DNA of 8,253 nucleotides from Candidatus Nitrosotalea sp. FS (GTDB lineage: Archaea; Thermoproteota; Nitrososphaeria; Nitrososphaerales; Nitrosopumilaceae): assembly GCF_011319475.1 (NCBI RefSeq), contig NZ_RCMC01000239.1:9957-18209 (forward strand). The letters are read 5' to 3'. Under the pieces are notes generated by a model, which was not told the DNA's origin, ran no database searches, and saw nothing but the letters and a program-made list of their open reading frames with translations. Positions 1-5,751 of this stretch are shown here, in pieces. Numbering within the stretch: position 1 is the stretch's first letter; each line of letters opens with the position of its first letter. The position numbers and the translations under genes are program-made.

Positions 1-172
1 TTGATCTTGCTGTCTTTACTTTTTCTAAAAGAACCTCACCAATTATCTTTCTCTTAGGCAAAAGAGCATCTGGAACTCTCAAGATGATTATGTTTCCTAT
101 CTGATCAAATGCACCATAAAGCTCCTCTGCCTCCGCTTCTGTGAGGATTCCAGTCATTGCCTGTTTTAGCAT
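1..172 (-). CDS. trm5: Trm5-type tRNA (guanine37-N1)-methyltransferase, N-terminal part only
   Basis: Partial gene: about 57 codons from an ATG at 172, running off the left edge. The protein begins MLKQAMTGILTEAEAEELYG, followed by FDQIGNIIILRVPD and a K-R-K-IIGEVLLEKV stretch. This resembles the start of the D2 region of archaeal Trm5 (F-D-x-I-G-D-I-x-I-x-R-x-P-D, then x-K-K-x-I-G-E). Trm5 uses S-adenosylmethionine to methylate N1 of G37 beside the tRNA anticodon, which prevents +1 frameshifting. The SAM-binding domain lies outside the window, so the call rests on this N-terminal match. Starting here, the protein would lack the extra D1 domain seen in some archaeal Trm5 enzymes. It begins 5 nt after the ABCE1 stop, so the two are probably co-transcribed. 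A TTG at 181 is the only other plausible start before an in-frame TAG at 185-187. Confidence 0.72.
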   Translation of the reverse strand, partial: MLKQAMTGILTEAEAEELYGAFDQIGNIIILRVPDALLPKRKIIGEVLLEKVKTARS

Positions 173-177
173 CTTTG

Positions 178-1962
178 TCAATTTCTATAGTAAAACTTTC
201 CAGACTGTTTCTGTTCTCTGTCTAGTCTGCTTTCCAATTTGTTTACTCTGGGTCTCATGCTTGTTTCATCTCTTCTGTATGTCATGTCAAGAGATCTCAA
301 GAATTCATTCATTCCATCTACCTTGGGTTTTGGAGTTGTCGCGTGACCTTCTCTTCCTGGAGTTCCATGGAAAATTACAATTGAATCTGAGATCAAATCC
401 ATAAGCTGAATATCATGATCAACTATAATTGCAGATTTTCCATACGATCTTACAAATCTCTGAATAAGCTTGGCTATTGCTATTCTATCTTCAACATCTA
501 AGAATGCAGATGGCTCATCAAGTGCATAAACATCAACTTTTTGTAAAAGACATGCTCCTATTGCTACTTTCTGGAGTTCTCCGCCTGACAAATTCTTGAC
601 AGACTTGTTGTATAGTTTTTTTATTCTCATTGGATTGATTATGATCTCTTCTTCTGGTGTTTCTTGGATTGATCCACCATATGCTTTCTCTAAAAGTGAA
701 AGTACTTCGATATCGTAATCATTTGTTAGATATTGTGGCTTGTAGGCAATCTTTACCTTGGTTTCAATATTTCCTACATCAGGTTTTTCAACACCAGCTA
801 TCATCTTCATCATGGTTGTTTTTCCTAATGCGTTTGCGCCAACTATGCCTAGGACTTCGCTTTTTCTAACCCTACCTGCTTCAATTGATAGTGAAAAGTT
901 TGCAAATTTTCTCTCTAGGCTTGGATAATTGATGATATTCTCAATTGTAACAAATTCGTCTGTTGATGTAGATGCATCAAACTTGAATGCAGCATCTCTG
1001 AATCTGACATTTTCATTTGGAAGATAGCCGTCCAAGAACACGTTAATTCCAACTTTGGTGGAAAGCATGTTTGCAACTATTCCGTATGCTGCAGGCTCGC
1101 CATAAAGGATCTCAATAAAGTCACTTAGGTAATCTAATAGAGTGAGATCATGCTCTACCACCATTACACTCTTTCCAATTTTTGCAAGATCTTGAATTAC
1201 TCTGGCAACTCCAATTCTCTGAAAAACATCATTATACGATGATGGCTCATCAAAAAAGTAAAAGTCTGATTCTCTTGATGCGGCAACTGCTACTGCAATT
1301 CTTTGCAATTCTCCACCACTCAAGTCTGTGAGTTTATTTTCTAAAGAATTTTGTAATCCGAGTTGTTGTATCAGTTCTTTTGCCTTGCCACGTTCGTCAT
1401 ATTTTTCCAAGAGTTCTTTTGCATTGCCGTCGAATACCTTTGCCAGGTTGTATACCTGTTGAGGTTTTATGGATGCCTTTAGTTCGTTATTTGCTATTTT
1501 TTCAAAATGTGGTTTAAGCTCAGTGCCTTGAAAATGCTTTAACACCTGACTCCATTCTGGAGGTGAGGTATAATCTCCCAAGTTCGGTCTTAGGTTTCCT
1601 GATAGTATTCCTACAACCGTACTTTTTCCTATTCCGTTTCTTCCAAGAAGTCCCATGACTTGACCTTTCTTTAAACTTGGAATTCTATACAATCTGAATG
1701 CATTTTGTCCATACTGGTGAATCTTGTCTGATTTTAATTCCTCAGCCAGATTGACAATTGTTATTGCATCAAATGGACAAACCTTGACACAAATTCCACA
1801 TCCATTGCAAATGTTTTCATCAATCTGGGCCTTGGCAGTTTCTTCATTTAGTACTATACAGTCTTGCCCCATCTTGTTTACTGGACAATATTTGATACAC
1901 TCTAGACCACATTTCTTGGTCTGACAATTTTCCTTATCCAGTACTGCAACTCGATGTGTCAT
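178..1962 (-). CDS. rli1: ABCE1/Rli1 ribosome-recycling ATPase with two 4Fe-4S clusters
   Basis: A cytosolic twin-ATPase that splits post-termination ribosomes into subunits together with aRF1/Pelota-type factors. The 594-aa length is normal for the family. Order seen: Fe-S domain with Cys13, 18, 22, 26 and the ferredoxin-like Cys52, 55, 58, 62; NBD1 with Walker A GRNGIGKST (107-115), signature LSGGE (214-218), Walker B FFDEP (Asp238-Glu239) and switch His271; NBD2 with Walker A GANALGKTT (375-383), signature LSGGE (458-462), Walker B ALDEP (Asp482-Glu483) and switch His516. All catalytic residues are present. The first D-loop reads SSYND, where the family usually has SSYLD, and the second reads SAFLD rather than SAYLD. 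The ATG at 1962 fits because Fe-S proteins of this family start about ten residues before the first cysteine. A TATA-like box lies about 24 bp upstream, so the mRNA may be leaderless. Trm5 follows directly. Confidence 0.96.
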   Translation of the reverse strand: MTHRVAVLDKENCQTKKCGLECIKYCPVNKMGQDCIVLNEETAKAQIDENICNGCGICVKVCPFDAITIVNLAEELKSDKIHQYGQNAFRLYRIPSLKKGQVMGLLGRNGIGKSTVVGILSGNLRPNLGDYTSPPEWSQVLKHFQGTELKPHFEKIANNELKASIKPQQVYNLAKVFDGNAKELLEKYDERGKAKELIQQLGLQNSLENKLTDLSGGELQRIAVAVAASRESDFYFFDEPSSYNDVFQRIGVARVIQDLAKIGKSVMVVEHDLTLLDYLSDFIEILYGEPAAYGIVANMLSTKVGINVFLDGYLPNENVRFRDAAFKFDASTSTDEFVTIENIINYPSLERKFANFSLSIEAGRVRKSEVLGIVGANALGKTTMMKMIAGVEKPDVGNIETKVKIAYKPQYLTNDYDIEVLSLLEKAYGGSIQETPEEEIIINPMRIKKLYNKSVKNLSGGELQKVAIGACLLQKVDVYALDEPSAFLDVEDRIAIAKLIQRFVRSYGKSAIIVDHDIQLMDLISDSIVIFHGTPGREGHATTPKPKVDGMNEFLRSLDMTYRRDETSMRPRVNKLESRLDREQKQSGKFYYRN

Positions 1963-1980
1963 GCGTAATACCTTTTTTCT

Positions 1981-1991
1981 TAATTTATATC
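1981..1991 (-). promoter_or_regulatory. TATA box for ABCE1, consistent with a leaderless start
   Basis: Read on the minus strand the site is GATATAAATTA. Its centre is about 24-26 bp before the A of the ABCE1 ATG at 1962, the usual archaeal distance from TATA box to transcription start. The transcript would therefore begin at or within a few bases of the start codon. No Shine-Dalgarno-like motif stands out between the box and the ATG, which agrees with leaderless translation. This is inferred from position and composition only. Confidence 0.55.
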
Positions 1992-2005
1992 TCTATCAAG
2001 TAAGA

Positions 2006-2016
2006 TTAATACATAA
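2006..2016 (+). promoter_or_regulatory. Weak TATA-like element for the 5S rRNA gene
   Basis: TTAATACATAA is centred about 28 bp before the first base of the 5S terminal helix. The spacing suits an archaeal TATA box, but the match is imperfect. It sits back to back with the ABCE1 TATA box in a 76-bp divergent gap. Confidence 0.35.
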
Positions 2017-2038
2017 CATTAGAAGCAAAAGAAACTAA

Positions 2039-2154
2039 GCCGGCCATAGCGTTGGGGTCCGACCCGGTCCCATACCGAACCCGGAAGTCAAACCCAATGT
2101 CGCTACTGTGTTACTAAGGTGCGAGAGCCCTTGGGAAGCAGTAGTGCTGGCGCC
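2039..2154 (+). rRNA. rrf: 5S ribosomal RNA
   Basis: A complete, solitary 5S rRNA gene. The terminal helix pairs GCCGGC (2039-2044) with GCTGGC (2146-2151). Helix II pairs TAGCG..TTGGG with CCCAA..CGCTA. The conserved loop sequence CCGAACCCGGAAGT, typical of 5S rRNA, is at about 2077-2090. CTACTG (2103-2108) pairs with CAGTAG (2139-2144) in the helix IV/V arm. A T5 run follows at 2155-2159 and probably ends transcription. No 16S or 23S sequence is near; an unlinked 5S gene is known in this phylum. The exact ends are estimated from the terminal helix and could be off by a few bases. Confidence 0.95.
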
Positions 2155-2159
2155 TTTTT
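2155..2159 (+). terminator. Oligo-T terminator of the 5S gene
   Basis: Five T residues lie directly after the end of the 5S terminal helix. Archaeal RNA polymerase stops at such T runs. The stop codon of the convergent 85-aa gene begins two bases further on. Confidence 0.6.
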
Positions 2160-2160
2160 A

Positions 2161-2418
2161 CTAGTCTAAAGCAACGGAGTTGGGAGATGCATGCCATGTT
2201 GTTTCTATGGGCGTATTTTTGTCAAATCCTCTCTTTTGGGCATCATCTGGAAAGTCATCGACATAATCTGATACCAGTTCTCTTACAATTCTGTCAATCT
2301 CTGCAACTGAAGACACATCTGTAAATAATGACTGTACTTCATTACATCCGACCACGTAGCCGTTTGCGTTAGGCGTAATGGTGAAGGTAATTTTGTGTAG
2401 TTTTTGATTATCTGTCAT
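2161..2418 (-). CDS. Small uncharacterised protein, possible HicB-like fold
   Basis: An 85-aa protein that I cannot name with certainty. It starts MTDNQKLHKITFTITPNANG and continues YVVGCNEVQSLFTDVSSVAEID before a helical, acidic segment (IVRELVSDYVDDFPDDAQKR). A strand, a G-Y-V-V strand, a short loop with a T-D/S-S-x-x-E-I turn and then a helix is the order seen in HicB/DUF1902-type small domains. I see no HicA-like toxin partner nearby and no DNA-binding tail, so an antitoxin role is not supported. There is no signal peptide or membrane segment. The ATG at 2418 is the only methionine. The gene converges on the 5S rRNA with its stop 2 bp past the terminator T run. No good TATA box lies at the expected distance; an A/T-rich stretch near 2441-2450 is the best candidate. 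Confidence 0.6.
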   Translation of the reverse strand: MTDNQKLHKITFTITPNANGYVVGCNEVQSLFTDVSSVAEIDRIVRELVSDYVDDFPDDAQKRGFDKNTPIETTWHASPNSVALD

Positions 2419-2424
2419 ATGTTG

Positions 2425-2434
2425 TATATATTTA
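2425..2434 (+). promoter_or_regulatory. TATA box, probably for the small zinc-finger gene
   Basis: TATATATTTA is a good archaeal TATA box. Read rightward it places a transcription start near 2455, about 17 nt before the GTG at 2472. Read leftward it would start transcription inside the 85-aa gene, after its only ATG, so the rightward assignment is more sensible. Confidence 0.5.
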
Positions 2435-2471
2435 CAAAACCTAAAAAAGATCTCGATCAGTTACTGTCATT

Positions 2472-2600
2472 GTGAGCAACTGCAGTATATGTGGAGAAAA
2501 ATTCTCTGACGACATTAGGTTTCTAAATCACATGATGGAAAAACATGGGTTTCGAAATCCAAACACTGGAACGCCTGATAGAAACAGCAGAGGATACTAA
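2472..2600 (+). CDS. 42-aa single C2H2 zinc-finger protein
   Basis: A very small gene starting with GTG and ending in TAA. The protein reads M-SNCSICGEKFSDDIRFLNH, then MMEKHGFRNPNTGTPDRNSR, then GY. Cys4, Cys7, His20 and His25 form a classical C-x2-C-x12-H-x4-H zinc finger with the usual aromatic Phe11 and hydrophobic Leu18 between them. After the finger comes a polar tail without predicted structure. A TATA box at 2425-2434 and a T6 run right after the stop frame it as its own transcription unit. The frame is open upstream only to a TAA at 2442-2444 and holds no ATG before the finger, so GTG is the best start. Such mini zinc-finger proteins are common in archaea and may bind nucleic acid or protein partners; the target cannot be read from the sequence. 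Confidence 0.75.
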   Translation: MSNCSICGEKFSDDIRFLNHMMEKHGFRNPNTGTPDRNSRGY

Positions 2601-2601
2601 C

Positions 2602-2607
2602 TTTTTT
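2602..2607 (+). terminator. Oligo-T terminator after the zinc-finger gene
   Basis: A T6 run begins one base after the TAA of the zinc-finger gene. It overlaps the stop codon of the convergent DCC-like gene, so the two genes meet tail to tail. Confidence 0.5.
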
Positions 2608-2995
2608 AGAACTTTAGGGCTATCTTTTTACTATTGGAAAATAGACTTCCTGTTCTCATGAAAAATGCTTTTGGGGTTTTACAGTCTTGAGTGCAACTAG
2701 ACGATGAATCATAGTCTAAATGTTCTCTTGACTTGCCAGTCAAAACATTGAAAAAAAGAGGCAAAATTGCTGCCCTTCCTCCAAATGCAGTCTTTTTTGT
2801 CATAAACCAGAACATCACAGTGGAATCATAGTTGGAATCAAAAACCTCTGATTTTATTTTCATACCAATGTCTGAATAATGACCTACGATCAAAATCTTG
2901 TCTTTGGCAAACCTATGTACTATACTTGCAAATTTAGAACAAAGATAACACTTGTCGTCGTAAATAACGAGAGGGAATAGATCTCTTATATCCAT
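2606..2995 (-). CDS. DCC/DUF393-family thiol-disulfide oxidoreductase-like protein
   Basis: A 129-aa protein. Its N-terminus, with a hydrophobic strand LVIYDDKCYLCSKFASIVHR (8-27), matches the DCC family hallmark of a strand, D-x-x-C-x-x-C and a helix. The possible redox pair is Cys16 and Cys19. A second strand (KILIVGHYSD) and a later segment STVMFWFMTKKTAFGGRAAI (58-77) correspond to the family's strand plus the 'S-x-A-v-l-x-i-l' helix. A further pair, Cys101 and Cys105 (C-x3-C), lies in a serine-rich stretch and could make a second disulfide or metal site. There is no signal peptide, so the protein is probably cytosolic. Its physiological substrate is unknown. The ATG at 2995 precedes the first strand by the usual handful of residues, and an A/T-rich TATA-like element (about 3037-3049, minus strand) would give a leader of about 20 nt. 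It is divergent from the pentose phosphate operon. Confidence 0.7.
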   Translation of the reverse strand: MDIRDLFPLVIYDDKCYLCSKFASIVHRFAKDKILIVGHYSDIGMKIKSEVFDSNYDSTVMFWFMTKKTAFGGRAAILPLFFNVLTGKSREHLDYDSSSSCTQDCKTPKAFFMRTGSLFSNSKKIALKF

Positions 2996-3037
2996 ATTTT
3001 TTCTACGTTGCTTTTGGATTAATGTTTTGTGAAATAA

Positions 3038-3049
3038 CTTTTTATTTAC
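3038..3049. promoter_or_regulatory. A/T-rich TATA-like element in the divergent DCC/transketolase gap
   Basis: The stretch CTTTTTATTTAC is TATA-like on both strands. Leftward it predicts a start near 3017, about 22 nt before the DCC-like gene. Rightward it predicts a start near 3069, about 50 nt before the transketolase fusion and just ahead of the inverted repeat. Which direction is used cannot be told from the sequence. Confidence 0.35.
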
Positions 3050-3071
3050 TCAAAATGCGTTAACAAACATG

Positions 3072-3107
3072 AATTTGAATTATGGTGTGAATTCTGAAAT
3101 TCAAATT
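3072..3107. repeat. Perfect 10-bp inverted repeat upstream of the pentose phosphate operon
   Basis: AATTTGAATT (3072-3081) and AATTCAAATT (3098-3107) are exact reverse complements separated by 16 bp, ending 11 bp before the ATG of the fusion gene. The arm centres are 26 bp apart. The gap also holds a further TGAATT, making part of the EcoRI-like palindrome GAATTC (3089-3094). The position suits an operator for a dimeric regulator, or a hairpin in the 5' leader if transcription starts near 3069. Confidence 0.6.
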
Positions 3108-3118
3108 TTGGAATTGGT

Positions 3119-4786
3119 ATGGCCCTAAACTATTACCATATTTTCAAAAAAGTAAAAGAAGCAAGGAAACTTGTGATTAAAGGAATTACCACTGCTGGTT
3201 CTGGTCATCCGGGAGGTTCATTCTCGATGGCAGAGATTATGGGTTGTATGTATTTTAAATTTCTAAAATATGATCCGCAAAACCCTCTTTGGGAAGACAG
3301 GGATAGACTTGTCTTGTCAAAAGGTCATGCATCTCCGGGCTTGTTTTCTAATCTTGCAGTAGCTGGATTTTTTGCTAAATCTGAAATGGAGACACTGAGA
3401 AAATTTGGAAGTAAATTACAAGGTCATCCAGATTTCAAATGTCCAGGAGTTGAATTTTGTGGGGGATCACTTGGACTGGGATTATCATTTTCTACTGGAA
3501 TGGCTCTTGCAGCAAGAATTGATGGGAAAAATCATCATATTTACACAGTAATTGGTGATGGAGAATCTGACGAAGGACAAGTTTGGGAGGCTGCTATGGC
3601 TGCCTCTAAATACAAAGTGGATAATCTTACAGTTTTCTTGGATAGAAATTTCATTCAACAAGACGACTATACAGAAAGAGTGATGCCTCTAGATGAGGAG
3701 CTTGTTGACGATGATATTTCTGAGATGTGGAAAAATGCTGCAAGGTGGAAGGTGGGTGATAAATGGAGGTCTTTTGGATGGAATGTTTTAGAAATAGATG
3801 GTCATCGCATAGAGCAGATATCCAAGGCAGTAAATTCTGCGTTGCAAACAAAAGGGACTCCTTCAATTATCATATCTCGTACCATTAAAGGCAAATCTGT
3901 AGAACACATGGAAGATAATCCAAAATGGCACGGCGTTGCACCAAATCCGCAGATATCTCCTATAATTGATCTAGAGTTAGATTGTCAATTTTTGATAGCT
4001 CCATCTATAATTGCAGGAGATATGACGAATTTAGAAAATGAGGTAAAGAGAGCAGCTCTTGCAAGATCTGACTTTATTCATCTTGATGTGATGGATGGAG
4101 TGTTTGTACCAAACAAAACATTTGATCATGAAAAAATAAAACAACTACGACCAATTACACCAATTCCATTTGATACTCATCTTATGATCACAGAACCAAT
4201 AAAACATGTAAAAAATTATGTTGATGCAGGATCTGATGTCATCACAGTACATGCAGAAGTTTGTGATGAATCAAGTTTTGGAGAAATACATGATATTCTA
4301 CGCTCAAATTCAGTAAGTGTTGGGCTTGCAATCAATCCTGATACAGAATTGCCTTTGTGGTCTGAGAAATTTATTGAAGATTTGGATCAGTTGATAATAA
4401 TGTCTGTAATTCCTGGCAAATCAGGTCAAAAATACATTGAATCTACGCATGAAAAGACACAACGAATAGCCAAATTCCTGTCTGAAAGAAAATTTGAGGG
4501 TATGATTGAGGCAGACGGAGGAGTAGACTTGACAAATGTAGAATCTTGTTTCTTGGATGGCGCAAGAGTGTTTGTGGGTGGAAGTGCAATAATAGGACAA
4601 AAAGATGTTAGAGCCACAATTATTGAGTTTAGGAAGAAGCTGATGCATGCAAGAAGAAAACTCTTGATTCACAAAGCCCACAGCCTAGGAAGTACTGAAC
4701 TTGTAAACAAATGGATAGATCTACATGAGGTAGGTAAAAAGAAAACTGAACTTTTACAGATAGCGCAGGAGGCAGGTTTTGCATGA
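3119..4786 (+). CDS. Transketolase N-terminal subunit fused to ribulose-phosphate 3-epimerase
   Basis: A 555-aa bifunctional protein. Residues 1 to about 280 are the thiamine-diphosphate-binding transketolase half: SGHPGGS (28-34, His30), KGH (68-70), GSLGLGLS (116-123), the GDGESDEG motif (147-154) with Asn177 in the DRN segment, DGH (His229) and WHG (His271). From about 289 to 510 is a complete epimerase barrel: Ser296, HLDVMDG (His321, Asp323, Asp326), DTHLM (Asp352, His354), VHAE (378), the phosphate loop near 430-437, DGG (Asp466) and GGS (487-489). The catalytic and metal residues (His321, Asp323, His354, Asp466) are all kept. The epimerase turns ribulose 5-phosphate into xylulose 5-phosphate, the ketol donor used by transketolase. 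A charged helical tail of about 45 residues follows. The loop SVIPGKSGQ differs from the usual SVNPGFGGQ. The ATG at 3119 is chosen because an in-frame TGA lies just upstream (3095-3097). The gene ends in an ATGA overlap with the C-subunit. Confidence 0.95.
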   Translation: MALNYYHIFKKVKEARKLVIKGITTAGSGHPGGSFSMAEIMGCMYFKFLKYDPQNPLWEDRDRLVLSKGHASPGLFSNLAVAGFFAKSEMETLRKFGSKLQGHPDFKCPGVEFCGGSLGLGLSFSTGMALAARIDGKNHHIYTVIGDGESDEGQVWEAAMAASKYKVDNLTVFLDRNFIQQDDYTERVMPLDEELVDDDISEMWKNAARWKVGDKWRSFGWNVLEIDGHRIEQISKAVNSALQTKGTPSIIISRTIKGKSVEHMEDNPKWHGVAPNPQISPIIDLELDCQFLIAPSIIAGDMTNLENEVKRAALARSDFIHLDVMDGVFVPNKTFDHEKIKQLRPITPIPFDTHLMITEPIKHVKNYVDAGSDVITVHAEVCDESSFGEIHDILRSNSVSVGLAINPDTELPLWSEKFIEDLDQLIIMSVIPGKSGQKYIESTHEKTQRIAKFLSERKFEGMIEADGGVDLTNVESCFLDGARVFVGGSAIIGQKDVRATIIEFRKKLMHARRKLLIHKAHSLGSTELVNKWIDLHEVGKKKTELLQIAQEAGFA

Positions 4787-5751
4787 CCGAATTTGGTGAT
4801 ATGCGAACTGTTTATGGTGATACGCTGATCAAATTAGGGGAAGAAAATCCAAACATTGTGGTAGTTGGTGCCGATACTACAGATTCATTAAAGACAAGGC
4901 CATTTGGAAAAAAATTTCCAAATAGATTCTTCAATGTAGGCATTGCTGAAGCCAACTTGGTTACAATTGCAGCAGGTCTTGCAAATGAAGGAAAAATTCC
5001 GTTTGCAAGTACTTATGCTGCGTTTCTTCCTGGTCGATGTGTTGACCAGATACGCAATGCAATAGCATATCCATCAAGAAATGGTAAAAATGGATTGAAT
5101 GTGAAGATGGTTGTATCACATGGTGGTCTTAGCGTAGGTCCTGATGGTGGATCTCATCAACAGATTGAAGATATTGCAATAATGAGGGTTATTCCAAATC
5201 TCAAAGTTTTTGTTCCATCTGATACCGTATCTGTGGAAAAACTAACCAGACTTTTTGCTCAAGTTTATGGGCCATGCTATATGAGACTTGCAAGATCAAA
5301 AACACCAATAATTCATTCAAAAGAGCAAGAATTCAAAATGGGTAAGGGAATTGTATTGCGAGAAGGCTCTGACTGTACAATTGTTGCATGTGGAATAACT
5401 GTCAGTATTGCACTTGAAGCTGCTGACTCTTTGAAACAAGAAGGAATATCGTGTAGGGTCATAGACATGTTTTCTATAAAACCGATTGATTCAGAAATTT
5501 TAGAAAAGGCAGCACGTGAGACTGGAGGTATAGTTACATGTGAAGAACATAACGTGATGGCAGGATTTGGTTCTGCTGTTGCTGAGGCAGTATCTGAGAC
5601 GTACCCTGTTCTTGTAAAACGTGTGGGTGCAAAGGATCAGTTTGGAGAATCTGCAAGAGACAATGAAATTCCTCTCTTGCTTGAAAAACATGGTATCACA
5701 TCAATTCATATATCTAATGCCGTTAAGTCTATTCGGAGTCAAACCAGATGA
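4783..5751 (+). CDS. Transketolase C-terminal subunit
   Basis: A 322-aa protein carrying the pyrimidine-binding and C-terminal domains of transketolase. Visible features: GIAEAN (53-58) with Glu56, the glutamate that activates the thiamine cofactor; the SHGGLSVGPDGGSHQQIED segment (112-130) with His113, Asp121 and His125; YMRLAR (166-171); and a C-terminal Rossmann-like domain from about 186 (MGKGIVLREG, VACGITVSIA, VIDMFSIKPID, TCEEHNVMAGFG). It pairs with the N-subunit to form the active site, moving two-carbon units from xylulose 5-phosphate to ribose 5-phosphate or erythrose 4-phosphate. Together the two parts equal a full-length transketolase, so the split is the normal archaeal arrangement. 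The start overlaps the upstream stop as ATGA. GGAGG at 4768-4772 lies 10 nt before the ATG and may aid reinitiation, although it is inside the preceding coding sequence. A second ATG at codon 7 is less likely. Confidence 0.96.
   Translation: MTEFGDMRTVYGDTLIKLGEENPNIVVVGADTTDSLKTRPFGKKFPNRFFNVGIAEANLVTIAAGLANEGKIPFASTYAAFLPGRCVDQIRNAIAYPSRNGKNGLNVKMVVSHGGLSVGPDGGSHQQIEDIAIMRVIPNLKVFVPSDTVSVEKLTRLFAQVYGPCYMRLARSKTPIIHSKEQEFKMGKGIVLREGSDCTIVACGITVSIALEAADSLKQEGISCRVIDMFSIKPIDSEILEKAARETGGIVTCEEHNVMAGFGSAVAEAVSETYPVLVKRVGAKDQFGESARDNEIPLLLEKHGITSIHISNAVKSIRSQTR

Noticed and set aside
141..404. 87-codon plus-strand frame starting MRIPVIACFSIF
   Set aside because: It lies opposite the end of ABCE1 and the start of Trm5, both clear matches to known families. 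The hydrophobic, Cys-rich translation is typical of antisense frames here.
2161..2418. HicAB toxin-antitoxin pair
   Set aside because: Only a loose HicB-like fold is suggested, and no small HicA-like double-stranded-RNA-binding toxin is encoded on either side.
3950..3990. A sequencing error joining separate transketolase and epimerase genes
   Set aside because: The frame passes from the last transketolase motif (WHGVAPNPQ) to the first epimerase strand with no internal stop and no good start codon before the epimerase strand (the next ATG, at 4021, lies inside it). A real fusion is simpler, though raw reads were not available.
4421..4681. Two overlapping minus-strand frames of 86 and 63 codons inside the epimerase domain
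   Set aside because: Both are antisense to a conserved epimerase domain and show no recognisable motifs.
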